From assembly GCF_000820305.1 (NCBI RefSeq), contig NZ_CDBH01000046.1, forward strand, positions 1-64,000: a stretch of 64,000 nucleotides of DNA. Reading direction: 5' to 3'. Positions 20,834 through 29,679 of the stretch are shown one piece after another. The stretch's first letter is position 1. Each line of letters opens with the position of its first letter. Below the pieces are notes generated by a model that was given only the letters and a program-made list of their open reading frames with translations, did not search any database and had not been told where the DNA came from. The translations under genes and the position numbers were made by a program. The DNA is from Aeromonas dhakensis. GTDB lineage: Bacteria > Pseudomonadota > Gammaproteobacteria > Enterobacterales > Aeromonadaceae.

Positions 20834-20850
20834 GGCTCTGCCCAAGCAAC

Positions 20851-20882
20851 AAGGGCTGCCCGCGGGCAGCCCTTGTCATTTT
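20851..20882. terminator. Hairpin terminator between the small lipoprotein gene and the ABC exporter
   Basis: Stem GGGCTGCCC / GGGCAGCCC between convergent genes; the T tract on the plus strand is interrupted (TTGTCATTTTT). Confidence 0.7.
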
Positions 20883-20888
20883 TGGTGC

Positions 20889-23800
20889 TCAGGCCGTCTG
20901 GGGCACCTGGCGGTTCACCTGACCCACGAACAGCTGATGGAAGCGGGAGTGGGAGTTGGCCAGCAGGCTGACCGGCGAGCCCTGTTCCACTACTGTGCCG
21001 GCCTCCATCACCACCACCTTGTCCACCGACAGCAGCGGCTCCAGATGGTGAGCGATCACCAGGTAGCTGGCCTCCGGCCGGTAGCGATAGAGCAGCTCCG
21101 CCATCTTGCGCATGCCGCCGTGGTCGAGATCCGAGGTGGCCTCGTCCAGCACGATGAGCGGGCGGCGCGACAGCAGGATGCGGGCGATCACCAGCAACTG
21201 GGTCTCGCCGGCGGAGAGCTGCAGCTTATCGAGCTCCTCGTCCAGCCGGCCGGCGCAGCGCTCGGCCAGCCCCACCCGGGCCAGCGCCTGCTCCAGTGCC
21301 GCGTCGTCATGCTCGGTCAGGGGCGCCAGGTTGGCCCGCAGGGTACCGAAGAAGGTGAGCGGGATCTGGGAGACGGTGTCGTAGAGATCGCGCACCGCCT
21401 CCGGGGCCAGCCGGGAGAGCGGCTGCTCGCCGTAGTAGATCTCCCCCTGGGTGGCGGGATACATGGCCTGCAGCACCCCCAGCAGCGAGCTCTTGCCGGC
21501 GCCGGTACGGCCGCACACGCCCACCTTCTCGCCGGGGGCCAGCTCGAAGTTGACCTTGTGCAGCGCCCACTGGCTGGCCTGGGGGTAGCGCAGCCCCAGG
21601 TTGTCGAAGCGCACCTTGGGGTGAGGGGTGGCGAGGGCCTCCCCCTCCTGGCGCTCGCTCTCTATTTCGCTGTATTCGCGCACCCGCTCCACCGCGTTCA
21701 TCACCTGCTCCACCTCGGCGAAGGTGCGAATGAGGGAGTTGAGCATGGCCGAGGCGGTAAAGGCGTAGGTGATGGCCACGGCCCCCAGCAGCGAGCTGTT
21801 GCCAAAGGCCACCATCAGCGCCACGGCGCCCACCAGAGCGGCGGAGAGCAGGGTCTGGTGCATGCCGAGCCAGCGGTTGATGGAGGTGGTGGTGTACCAG
21901 CTGCGCAGGTTGTTGTCATAGTGCAGCAGAACCTGATCCAGCGCGAAGCGCTCGGCCCCGGCCAGGCGCAGGGCGGGGGCGCCACGGATGGTCTCGCTGA
22001 TGCTGATGTAGAGCGGCGAGCGCAGCACCGATGCCTGCCGCCGCAGCTTGAGCTGCACCGCCCGGTAGCGGCGCTGCAGCACGTAGAGGGCCCAGCCCAC
22101 CAGGGGGGCGATGAGCAACAACAGCGGCATGTTGATGCCGATCACCACCACCTGCAGCGCCACCGACACCAGCATGCCGAACAGCCCCATCAGCATCGAC
22201 AGCAGGATCTCCTGGGCTTCCCCCAGATCCCGGTCGAAGCGGTTGAGGATGCGCCCCTGCGGCACCTTGTCGAAGAAGGCCATGGGGGCGCGGCTGATGC
22301 GCCCCAGCATGCCGTCAAACAGGGTCCAGGCCAGCTTGAGGCCGAGTTTGTAGTTGATAACCCGCACCACCATGATGCAGGTGAGGGAGCCTGCTCCCAG
22401 CAGCACATAGATGCCGAGCAGCTCGCTCACCTCGGTCACCCCGGCCTTGCCGCCGAGCCAGAGATCCGAGGCGATGCGCAGCCCCTCCTGACCCAGGGTG
22501 AGCAGCAGGGCGAGCAGGATGGCGCCGGGCGCGGCCAGGCGCTGCCACATGAAACCGAACAGCCCCCAGTCCACCTTGCCCTCCACCACCTTCTCCTCGC
22601 TGAACTGCTCCGCCTCTTGGGGCGGCACCGGCGGGGTGGGCTGGGGATGCTGGATAAGATCCGCCAGCTGGTGGGCATCGAGCTCCACCAGTTCACCCTG
22701 CTCGATGCGGATCACCCGATCGCAGTGAGCCAGCACGTCCGGGTCGTGGCTGACCAGGAGCCGGGTCGGCCCCGGCTTGAAGGCGAGCCCCCGCTCCAGC
22801 ACCTGGGCCGAGACGATGGGGTCGAGCGCCGAGAGGGGGTTGTCCAGCAGCAGGATGTCGGCCCGGGCGTAGAGGGCGCGGGCCAGGGCGACTCGCTGCT
22901 GCTGGCCGCCGGAGAGGCGGGTGCCGAGCTCGCCCACCAGGGTCTGATCGCCGTGGCTGAGCAGTTCGAGGTCGGCGCCCAGCGCACAGGCCCCCAGCAC
23001 CCAGCGATAGCGCTCGGCGTGCCAGGGCTGGCCAAACAGGATGTTGTTGCGGATGGTGTCGTTCATCAGCCAGGGCTTGTGGCCCAGATGGGCGACCCGG
23101 CCGTGGCGGCGGATGCAGCCCTCGAAGCTGTCGTCAAAGCCGGCGACCAGGTGCAGCAGGCAGCTCTTGCCCGCCCCGGTGGCGCCGGTGATCCCCACCA
23201 GTTCCCCCGGCTGGATAAACAGGCTGGCTCCCTGCAGCACGGTTTTTTGCTGGTGCAAGGCGGTGACGTTGTCGAGCTGCAGGGCCCCCACCGGCAAGCT
23301 TGAGTCGGTGAGATCCCGATGCTGCTCGGGGCTGTTGAGGAACTCGCACAGCCGGTTGAAGCCGGTGTTGAAGTTGATCAGGGTGCGGATGAGATAGGGC
23401 AGCCGCATCATGGGGATGCGCAGCACGGTGAACAGGGCGATGGTGGTGAACACCTGGGGCAGGGTGAGCTCCCTGCCCGACACCAGATAGGTGGTGAAGG
23501 TGGCCAGGGTCACCAGCAGCGGGGTGCTCAGCATCAGGCTCTCGTTGATGGCATCGAGCCGGAGCACTCGTCCCAGCACCCCCAGCTCCTGCTGGCGCTT
23601 GTGGCCGGCGGCCCCGGTGAAGAAGGCGCCGAGCCCGTTCTGGCGTACCAGCCGCAGCTTCTTGATGTACTCTGCCAGGATGCCGTTGCGCTCGTCCTGC
23701 TGGCGCTTGAGCTGCTGTTCCTGCTGGTTCATACGCCGCACCACCCGGGTGGAGATGAGCAACAGCAGGGTGAGCACTGCAAAGCCCACCAGGCCGGCGC

Positions 23801-24449
23801 TGCCCACCTGCCACACCAGCAGGGCGATGGTGCCGAGCAGTTGCAGCAGCATGGTGAGCGGCATGGCGGGGTCTGCCAGAATCCAGGTAATGTCCCACAC
23901 GTCTCGGTTGATCAGGTTCTGCACCCGGCCACCGGCCCGGTCATCGAAGCTCTTGCCGCCCAGCTTCATCACCTTGGCGAGCAGGGACTCGGCCAGCAGG
24001 CGGCGGATGGGCACGTGCATCTTGAGCGCCAGCTGCAGCGAGTGCTCCGCCAGCATGCCGGAGGCGAGCACGGAGGCGAACAGGGCCAGGGCCAGCAACA
24101 GCTTGTGGCCGGTGTCAGCGCCGGTGCCAAGCTGGGTCATGCTGTGGTTGAGCAGCCAGGGGCTGGCCAGGGTGGCCAGCATGCCAAGCAGCTGCAGCAG
24201 GGTAAGCAGGCCGATGCGGCCGCGATACTGGCGCCAGATAAAGGCGGTGATGGGCCAGGGGCGCACCGGCTGGGCGGCGGTGAGCGCGAGGAAGGCGTCG
24301 GCACGGCCATCGCGCCTGTCTTCCGGCAACAGGGGATAGAGATCGTCGAGGTTGACCTGGGGCTCGGTCAGCCCCTTGCGTTGCAACGGGCCGGTCCAGT
24401 GATAGAAGAGGCGGCTCAGCCAGCCGGCCGATATTTCCGGATGATCCAA
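20889..24449 (-). CDS. Full-length ABC exporter with ABCC-like architecture
   Basis: A single 1186-residue chain laid out TMD1-NBD1-TMD2-NBD2. NBD1 has Walker A GATGAGKS (~residue 418), signature LSGGQQQRVALARA and a Walker B ending LLLDNPLSALD (~531), in which Asn replaces the catalytic Glu. NBD2 has Walker A GRTGAGKSS (~976), a divergent signature LSAGETQLLVIARIL, and an intact Walker B LIVLDEATSDLD (~1096). One degenerate and one consensus ATP site, with the degeneracy in NBD1 Walker B and NBD2 signature, is the pattern of eukaryotic ABCC (MRP) proteins. Bacterial full-length exporters of this kind are uncommon; the substrate is unknown. Single gene. Confidence 0.88.
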   Translation of the reverse strand: MDHPEISAGWLSRLFYHWTGPLQRKGLTEPQVNLDDLYPLLPEDRRDGRADAFLALTAAQPVRPWPITAFIWRQYRGRIGLLTLLQLLGMLATLASPWLLNHSMTQLGTGADTGHKLLLALALFASVLASGMLAEHSLQLALKMHVPIRRLLAESLLAKVMKLGGKSFDDRAGGRVQNLINRDVWDITWILADPAMPLTMLLQLLGTIALLVWQVGSAGLVGFAVLTLLLLISTRVVRRMNQQEQQLKRQQDERNGILAEYIKKLRLVRQNGLGAFFTGAAGHKRQQELGVLGRVLRLDAINESLMLSTPLLVTLATFTTYLVSGRELTLPQVFTTIALFTVLRIPMMRLPYLIRTLINFNTGFNRLCEFLNSPEQHRDLTDSSLPVGALQLDNVTALHQQKTVLQGASLFIQPGELVGITGATGAGKSCLLHLVAGFDDSFEGCIRRHGRVAHLGHKPWLMNDTIRNNILFGQPWHAERYRWVLGACALGADLELLSHGDQTLVGELGTRLSGGQQQRVALARALYARADILLLDNPLSALDPIVSAQVLERGLAFKPGPTRLLVSHDPDVLAHCDRVIRIEQGELVELDAHQLADLIQHPQPTPPVPPQEAEQFSEEKVVEGKVDWGLFGFMWQRLAAPGAILLALLLTLGQEGLRIASDLWLGGKAGVTEVSELLGIYVLLGAGSLTCIMVVRVINYKLGLKLAWTLFDGMLGRISRAPMAFFDKVPQGRILNRFDRDLGEAQEILLSMLMGLFGMLVSVALQVVVIGINMPLLLLIAPLVGWALYVLQRRYRAVQLKLRRQASVLRSPLYISISETIRGAPALRLAGAERFALDQVLLHYDNNLRSWYTTTSINRWLGMHQTLLSAALVGAVALMVAFGNSSLLGAVAITYAFTASAMLNSLIRTFAEVEQVMNAVERVREYSEIESERQEGEALATPHPKVRFDNLGLRYPQASQWALHKVNFELAPGEKVGVCGRTGAGKSSLLGVLQAMYPATQGEIYYGEQPLSRLAPEAVRDLYDTVSQIPLTFFGTLRANLAPLTEHDDAALEQALARVGLAERCAGRLDEELDKLQLSAGETQLLVIARILLSRRPLIVLDEATSDLDHGGMRKMAELLYRYRPEASYLVIAHHLEPLLSVDKVVVMEAGTVVEQGSPVSLLANSHSRFHQLFVGQVNRQVPQTA

Positions 24450-24547
24450 TGGGTGTCCTTATTATTTTGTGCTGCTTCCAGGGGGCGGGGCGGCTCATGG
24501 GCCGCCCTCGATATTGTCGTCTTGCTGTGGGCGCGAGCCCGGCGGGA

Positions 24548-25825
24548 TCAGCGATCCCGATTCATGCGGATGAGTCGGTCCAGGATCTGCTCACCATCGA
24601 CCCGTAGACCGTTGTGCTCGTACTCGTTGGTGATCCAGGCGCGGCTGTTGCCAAGCCCCTTGAGGGTGTCGCGGCTGTAGTCGAACTCCACGTACATGTC
24701 CTCGGCATAGACGGCGCAAGCCACCGGCACTTGGTTGCGGGCCAGCTGCACCGGGTCGTAGAGGGGGCCCCAGTCCGCCTTCTTGGCCAGCAGGTGAGCG
24801 GCTTCCTTCAGCGGGATGAGCTCGCGGAACTGCTCGAACATCCAGGGGAAGATCATCTCGCCGGTGAAGGCGAAATCCTTGCCCGGCGCCCAGGCCAGGG
24901 CCGGGAACTCGCCCCTGACCCGCTCGGCCGCCCAGTTGCTGGCGCTCCCTTCGCAATAGATGGACTCGTGCAGGATGGCGAACACCGGGTTGGTGTTGAA
25001 CGGCTGCATCGCCTGCAGCTGATAGAGGAAGGCGGGGTTGAGCCGCTCGCCGATGAAGGCGTCCTCCAGCAGGTAGTAGAGCTCCTCGAAGGCGCCGCTG
25101 GCACCCAGATCCAGCCCCTGCTGCTGCAACTGCTCCACCGTCAGGCGCTGGCCGTTGGGCAGGCGCACCTCGTGACTGTGCAGGTGGTTGGCCAGCCGGT
25201 TGGCGATGGCCTGGGCATGGGGGAAGCGGGCGAAGAAGGCGCGGTTCTTGTCCGCCACCCGCTGGTAGGTGGCGCGGTAGACCTCGTCTGCGCTGCGACC
25301 GATGGGGGCCACCCCGCCGGTGAGGTAGACCTCGTGCAGGCTGCCTGGGAACAGGGAGAGGTAGGTGAGGCTGCAAAAGCCGCCGAAGCTCTGGCCGAGC
25401 AGGCTCCAGGGGCGACCCGGGCTCAGCACTTCGCGAACGTACTCGGCGTCGCGCACTATGCTGTCGGCGCGAAAATGGCCGAGGTACTCCGCCTGCTGCC
25501 GGCCAGTGAGCTGGGCCAGCGCATCGGCACTGATGGGGCTGGAGTGACCGGTGCCACGCTGATCGAGCAGCAGCACCCGAAACTCCTGCAGGGCCCGCTT
25601 GATCCAGCCGCTGGCGGCGGTCGGGCGCGGGGCGCCAAAGCCGGGCCCGCCCTGCAGGAACAGCAGCCAGGGCAGATCGTCATGCAGCCTGTCCTGGCGG
25701 CAGAGGGTGCGGCCGAACAGGGTGAGGGTCTCCTCCTCATCCGGTCGCTGGTGGTCGAGGGGCACGGTGAAGAAGCGGGGCTCGCAATGGATGCCGTCCA
25801 GCACGTAACGCAACGGGCTGCTCAT
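24548..25825 (-). CDS. pip: Proline iminopeptidase
   Basis: A 425-residue alpha/beta hydrolase of peptidase family S33. Features: oxyanion region LQGGPGFGAPRP, DQRGTGHSSP, nucleophile Ser in GQSFGGFCSL, and C-terminal Asp/His region with AEDMYVEFDYS and NEYEHNGLR. Length and sequence closely resemble, from memory, the Aeromonas sobria prolyl aminopeptidase, which removes N-terminal Pro and hydroxyproline from peptides in the cytoplasm. The frame extends 47 codons upstream, but the ATG chosen matches the known N terminus (MSSPL). The next gene downstream is the ABC exporter, 98 bp away. Confidence 0.95.
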   Translation of the reverse strand: MSSPLRYVLDGIHCEPRFFTVPLDHQRPDEEETLTLFGRTLCRQDRLHDDLPWLLFLQGGPGFGAPRPTAASGWIKRALQEFRVLLLDQRGTGHSSPISADALAQLTGRQQAEYLGHFRADSIVRDAEYVREVLSPGRPWSLLGQSFGGFCSLTYLSLFPGSLHEVYLTGGVAPIGRSADEVYRATYQRVADKNRAFFARFPHAQAIANRLANHLHSHEVRLPNGQRLTVEQLQQQGLDLGASGAFEELYYLLEDAFIGERLNPAFLYQLQAMQPFNTNPVFAILHESIYCEGSASNWAAERVRGEFPALAWAPGKDFAFTGEMIFPWMFEQFRELIPLKEAAHLLAKKADWGPLYDPVQLARNQVPVACAVYAEDMYVEFDYSRDTLKGLGNSRAWITNEYEHNGLRVDGEQILDRLIRMNRDR

Positions 25826-26050
25826 CTGGGGTCTCCCTGAAGGTAGGAAAATCGTCGGCCTCATCATAGCCCTGGCGCAGGAGCGGGTCACGCCGGTTTT
25901 CCAAATTGTTAACATTGTCGTCAAGTGAAAACGGGGGCTGCAGGGTGATGAATTTATTGTCGGCAAGGGAGTTGACGGTGGCGGGCCGGCTGCACAAAGA
26001 TGGCTCGCCTGCCGACGGGGCAGGGGTCGTAACAGGATGAGGTGGGCGCG

Positions 26051-26185
26051 ATGAAGCCTGGGTGGAGACGATTGCGCAAAAAAGAGAAACGGGTGAACCC
26101 GGAGGGTTTGCTGCAGACCGGCTTGTTGCTGTTCAGTGCCACCTGCGGCGCGACCCTGCTGCTGGCAACCTGCAACGGCAGCTGA
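26051..26185 (+). CDS. Possible 44-residue small membrane protein
   Basis: ATG to TGA encodes a basic N terminus (MKPGWRRLRKKEKRVNPEG) and one hydrophobic stretch (about residues 21-40, rich in Leu, Ala, Thr) with two Cys. A good ribosome site (GAGGTG) lies 6 bp upstream and a strong terminator begins 9 bp after the stop, which supports a real gene. No family recognised. It could be a single-pass small protein; the alternative is chance. Confidence 0.45.
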   Translation: MKPGWRRLRKKEKRVNPEGLLQTGLLLFSATCGATLLLATCNGS

Positions 26186-26193
26186 CCGGAATG

Positions 26194-26223
26194 AAAAAAG
26201 CCCGCTCGATGAGCGGGCTTTTC
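26194..26223. terminator. Bidirectional terminator between the small ORF and tRNA-Asn
   Basis: Stem AAAGCCCGCTC / GAGCGGGCTTT with a 3-base loop; A and T runs let it serve the minus-strand tRNA genes and the plus-strand small ORF. Confidence 0.88.
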
Positions 26224-26228
26224 AAATT

Positions 26229-26304
26229 TGGCTCCTCCTACTGGACTTGAACCAGTGACATACGGATTAACAGTCCGCCGTTCTACCGACTGAACTAAGG
26301 AGGA
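26229..26304 (-). tRNA. tRNA-Asn (GTT)
   Basis: A 76-nt cloverleaf on the minus strand with acceptor TCCTCC/GGAGGA, anticodon loop CTGTTAA (GTT), T arm GGTTCAAGTCC and encoded CCA. It lies 4 bp from tRNA-Phe, so both are likely processed from one transcript. Confidence 0.97.
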
Positions 26305-26308
26305 ATTG

Positions 26309-26384
26309 TGGTGCCCAGAGACGGAATCGAACCGCCGACACGGGGATTTTCAATCCCCTGCTCTACCGACTGAGCTATCTGGGC
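26309..26384 (-). tRNA. tRNA-Phe (GAA)
   Basis: A 76-nt cloverleaf on the minus strand: acceptor GCCCAGA/TCTGGGC, anticodon loop TTGAAAA (GAA), T arm GGTTCGATTCC, encoded CCA. Confidence 0.97.
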
Positions 26385-26527
26385 AACGGCGCGCATTAAA
26401 CCCTTTCTGAACGGATGTGTCAACCGCATGGCGCAGATAGTCGCATTGTTCGCTCGACAAGTGAGCAATCAGGGTGTTTGTTGGGCGGTTTGGCCTGTTT
26501 TCATCCTGGGCGGCGGGTCGGCAGATG

Positions 26528-26551
26528 AAAAAAGGGGCCCTAGGGCCCCTT
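26528..26551 (-). terminator. Terminator of the M6 protease gene
   Basis: Minus-strand stem AGGGGCCC / GGGCCCCT followed by six T, 17 bp after the protease stop. Confidence 0.88.
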
Positions 26552-26567
26552 GTCATGGTTATCGTGC

Positions 26568-28844
26568 TCAGTGGCGGCTGACGATGATCCGCCCGGTACT
26601 CATGTCACGGGCCTGACCGGTGACGCTGATCTTGAGCCCGTATTCGGGCAGCAGGCGACCGGCATCCGGGATCTCCTTGCTCTGGTAGCTGCGGGAATCC
26701 TTGAACACCCGGTTCGGGGTGATCCAGAAGTCGCGCAGCAGGGAGCCGCTCGGGTGCTTGAGGTTGAGCGGCTGCTGGAAGCCCAGGCTGAAGGTGGCGT
26801 CGTGGATCTGGTAGCGGGTACCGGCCACGGCGCCGTCGCTCCACTTGAGGGTGCGCTGATCCGCATCCACCACCCCGAGGAAGCCCTCACCCGGGTGGAC
26901 TCCCACCCAGTTGTTGACCTGGCTGTTGTCCACGTACCAGAGCAGCATGCCCGGCTCGTAGCGCATCAGCTGGTCGGCCACATTGATGTGGGCCAGCCCC
27001 TTGTCCACTCCCGCATGGTTGCGCCACTCGGCCAGGTAGTAGTGATCCTTGGCCTCGTTGCCGTCGCTCTTCACGAAGCCGGCCAGGGTGAAGGGGGAGT
27101 TGCCCTCGGCACCGTCTCTCAGCAGGGTGTCGCCATCGGCGAGGATCTGCAGCTCGTCCACGAACAGCCCGTTCTCGGCCACGCCGCCGTCGCTCAGGTA
27201 TTGCAGGGTCAGAGTGACCTGCTGACCGGCCCAGGGGGTGAGGTCGAACTCGGCATCGGTCCAGCCGTTGGAGTTGCCGGTGATGCCGACCCCGAAGCCG
27301 ACCCCGTTGGGATCGTCACTGGTGGTCAGGTTGCCCGCGATGGGCTGGCCGTTGACCAGCACCCTGGCGTAGTCGTACCCCTCTTCAATCTGATACCAGG
27401 CCTTGAAGTTGAGGCTGGCGCTCTGTTTGCCGCTCAGATCCAGCTTGAGGCTCATGCGGTTGTCGAGGTTGTTGCCCTTGCCGCCGTGGTACTCGTACTG
27501 GCCGGCGTAGGGCGGGTTGAGGGGGATCTGCTTGGCCGGCAGGTTGATGCGCACCACGTCGTCGTTGCGTCCCTTGTCGTTGGCCTGATCCAGCATGTAG
27601 ACGTTGCCGCGCGGGCTGAGATCGGCGAGCTGCACATTGCTGCCGTGCAGCCAGTTGCCGCCGAGGGAGGCCTGCAGGAACTCCTTGGCCCAGGCGGAGA
27701 ACCCGGTCGGCTCGGTGCCGCCGATGACCCCGGCCCAGGAGCCTGAGGACATGATGGACCAGGTCGCCACCGGTTCCCCCTTGCCGGTGTACTTGGTGTC
27801 GTACTCGTCCGGCAGCCCCAGATCGTGGCCATATTCGTGGGCACAGACCCCGGCCGCCGCATCGATGGGCTGGATGGTGTAGTCGTAGGCGGCAAACTTG
27901 CCACCGAAGTTCTGGCTCGGGCTGCTGGTGCCCGGGATGGGGTAGGGGGCACCCAGGTTCCAGCGGTGCGCCCAGATGGCGTCTTCGCCGAGATCGCCGC
28001 CACCGGCCTCCTCGCCGACGCTGGAGTGGAAGATCATCAGGTGGTCGATGAGGCCGTCCGGCTCGTCCCGGTTGCCGTTGCCGTTGAGATCGTAGCGATC
28101 CTCCTGGTCAAACTCGGACAGATCGATGGAGGGGTCGCCCGCCACCTGGATCAACGCCTCCTTCACCAGCTCCCGGATGGTGTTCGGGGTGGCATTGGCG
28201 CCGTAGTAGGCGGCGTTCTTGCTGGCGGTATACCAGCCCGCCACCTGGCCGCGCACGCTGTAGCTCTTGCCTGACTGCTGCTCGTAGAACTGGCGCATGG
28301 AGATGAACTGCTCGCCGTTCGGGCCGGCATAGCCCTTGGACGAGAACAGCAGGTCGTTGTAGTGCTCCGGGGTGTAATCCGGGTAGTACATCTTGGTGAG
28401 CTCGGGGCGGATGCTGTTCTTCGGGTAGTCGGGGAAGTCCACCAGGATGGCGAGGATCTTGTCCTTGCGCATCTTGCCCTGGTAGTGCTCCCGCTCGATA
28501 GACTTGAGCAGCAGGGTAGGCACCCGATCGCCGGGACGGGCGGTGCCGTTGAGGCGGATCTTCTTGAGGATGGTCTCCCGCACCTTGCCCTCTTTCACCG
28601 CCAAGGTACCGCTGTTGCCCTGATAGGCCCGCGACTTCTCGCGATAGTAGCTGGCGAGGGCCGCCTGCTCCTGCTCGGGGGAGGCCAGGGTCGGGATGCG
28701 GCCGCTCTTCTTGAGCATCTCCAGCACCTTCACCTCATCGGCCAGGGGGGCATCGAACGGACCGTGGACCGGGGCGGCCATGGCGTGGTTTCCAATCATA
28801 AGGGTTGAGCCGACAAGCAGGCTCATTATTGTTTTTTTAGGCAT
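26568..28844 (-). CDS. Secreted M6 metalloprotease (immune inhibitor A family)
   Basis: A 758-residue protein with a signal peptide (ending GNHAMAA), a propeptide of ~100 residues, and an M6 catalytic domain with the zinc motif HEYGHDLGLPDEYD (~residue 333). The region ILVDFPDYPKN is also typical of M6. The C-terminal half holds jelly-roll-like segments (VFVDELQILADG, SASLNFKAWYQIEEGYDY) with Ca-binding-like loops. Relatives are Bacillus InhA and Vibrio cholerae PrtV, which degrade host antimicrobial and matrix proteins; unlike PrtV, I see no PKD repeats. RBS AAGGAG. A hairpin with a T run lies in its leader (see 28869-28891). Confidence 0.92.
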   Translation of the reverse strand: MPKKTIMSLLVGSTLMIGNHAMAAPVHGPFDAPLADEVKVLEMLKKSGRIPTLASPEQEQAALASYYREKSRAYQGNSGTLAVKEGKVRETILKKIRLNGTARPGDRVPTLLLKSIEREHYQGKMRKDKILAILVDFPDYPKNSIRPELTKMYYPDYTPEHYNDLLFSSKGYAGPNGEQFISMRQFYEQQSGKSYSVRGQVAGWYTASKNAAYYGANATPNTIRELVKEALIQVAGDPSIDLSEFDQEDRYDLNGNGNRDEPDGLIDHLMIFHSSVGEEAGGGDLGEDAIWAHRWNLGAPYPIPGTSSPSQNFGGKFAAYDYTIQPIDAAAGVCAHEYGHDLGLPDEYDTKYTGKGEPVATWSIMSSGSWAGVIGGTEPTGFSAWAKEFLQASLGGNWLHGSNVQLADLSPRGNVYMLDQANDKGRNDDVVRINLPAKQIPLNPPYAGQYEYHGGKGNNLDNRMSLKLDLSGKQSASLNFKAWYQIEEGYDYARVLVNGQPIAGNLTTSDDPNGVGFGVGITGNSNGWTDAEFDLTPWAGQQVTLTLQYLSDGGVAENGLFVDELQILADGDTLLRDGAEGNSPFTLAGFVKSDGNEAKDHYYLAEWRNHAGVDKGLAHINVADQLMRYEPGMLLWYVDNSQVNNWVGVHPGEGFLGVVDADQRTLKWSDGAVAGTRYQIHDATFSLGFQQPLNLKHPSGSLLRDFWITPNRVFKDSRSYQSKEIPDAGRLLPEYGLKISVTGQARDMSTGRIIVSRH

Positions 28845-28868
28845 TATCTATGTGCTCCTTCACATGAT

Positions 28869-28891
28869 AAAAAGGGAGCCTCACTGGCTCC
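28869..28891 (-). promoter_or_regulatory. Terminator-like hairpin in the M6 protease leader (possible attenuator)
   Basis: On the minus strand, stem GGAGCC / GGCTCC is followed by CTTTTT, about 25 bp before the protease start codon and next to its ribosome site. Transcripts from the candidate promoter at 28926-28954 must cross it. No gene on this strand lies upstream that would need a terminator here. Confidence 0.45.
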
Positions 28892-28925
28892 TCTTTCCGT
28901 ACGGGCGATGGATTGCCCGCGTCCC

Positions 28926-28954
28926 TTGATACACTCCGTGGATGGCCTTGTCAC
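28926..28954 (-). promoter_or_regulatory. Candidate sigma-70 promoter of the M6 protease
   Basis: On the minus strand: GTGACA, 17 bp, TATCAA. It predicts an ~80-nt leader containing the hairpin described above. The rest of the 419-bp gap 28845-29263 shows no gene; it must also hold the rraB promoter, which I could not place. Confidence 0.4.
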
Positions 28955-29263
28955 CGTCGCGCTGCTGGTGGATCCTGCTGATTTCAAACGGCTTGCTGGC
29001 GCTGTCGCGTGGTTTTGACACATCCGTGCAAAGCTCCATATGGAGCAATCCTGTTTTGGCGGCAGATTACCCTTTATTAACCTTTTGTGATGGCACCCCA
29101 TTTGGGGTGGCTGCCGACGACGGCTTATCTTGGTCTGCCGCATTGAGCCGGATGGGCTGTGCGAGTATGCTTTGCCGCAACCGGGCCTGCGGGGCGGCAG
29201 ATGGCCGAGATGGCACCGTCCGCGCAAGCATTTGATCACAACACAGTCGCATCTGGGGTTAAT

Positions 29264-29611
29264 ATGAGTCTTGATATGCAAGAGTGGCGCGAAGAGACCA
29301 CCGCCATCGTCAACGAGTTGCTGGCCGATGGCAGCAACCCGGATTTGGAGTACGAGATTGAGCACCACTTTGCCTGCCAGGATTTCGATCTGCTGGAGAA
29401 GGCGGCGGTCGACCTGTTCAAGGCCGGTTTCGAAGTGACCGATGCCGAAGAGATGGAGCTGGATGACGGCGCCACCATCTTCTGCTTCGACGCCACCGTC
29501 GAGTGCAAGCTGGACATCGAGACCATAGTGGCGGATATCGCCACCATGCTGCCCATCCTCGAAAAATACGGCGTGGACTACGACGGCTGGGGCACCTACT
29601 TCCAGGAGTAA
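29264..29611 (+). CDS. rraB: Ribonuclease E inhibitor RraB
   Basis: A 115-residue acidic protein with MQEWREETTAIVNELLADGS at the N terminus and DAEEMELDDG and YGVDYDGWGTYF towards the C terminus, the pattern of RraB. It binds RNase E and lowers its activity on a subset of mRNAs. The reading frame opens 35 codons upstream, but the family starts at this ATG. Single gene with its own terminator. Confidence 0.93.
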   Translation: MSLDMQEWREETTAIVNELLADGSNPDLEYEIEHHFACQDFDLLEKAAVDLFKAGFEVTDAEEMELDDGATIFCFDATVECKLDIETIVADIATMLPILEKYGVDYDGWGTYFQE

Positions 29612-29635
29612 GGCGCCAGCTCACGCACGCTTTGC

Positions 29636-29672
29636 AAAAACAACAAGGCCACCCTCGGGTGGCCTTGTTGTT
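29636..29672. terminator. Bidirectional terminator between rraB and the GGDEF-EAL gene
   Basis: Stem CAACAAGGCCACC / GGTGGCCTTGTTG between convergent genes, with flanking A and T runs. Confidence 0.88.
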
Positions 29673-29679
29673 GTGAGCA

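Noticed and set aside
20805..23303. An 832-codon plus-strand frame opposite the ABC exporter
   Set aside because: Low-complexity Gln/His/Leu composition typical of an antisense shadow; the exporter has all its motifs.
24485..24508. GC-rich hairpin between pip and the ABC exporter
   Set aside because: No T tract on the minus strand; it may be chance in GC-rich DNA.
26229..26384. tRNA genes as an integration site of a mobile element
   Set aside because: No integrase, no repeat of the tRNA 3' end and no foreign-looking genes on either side.
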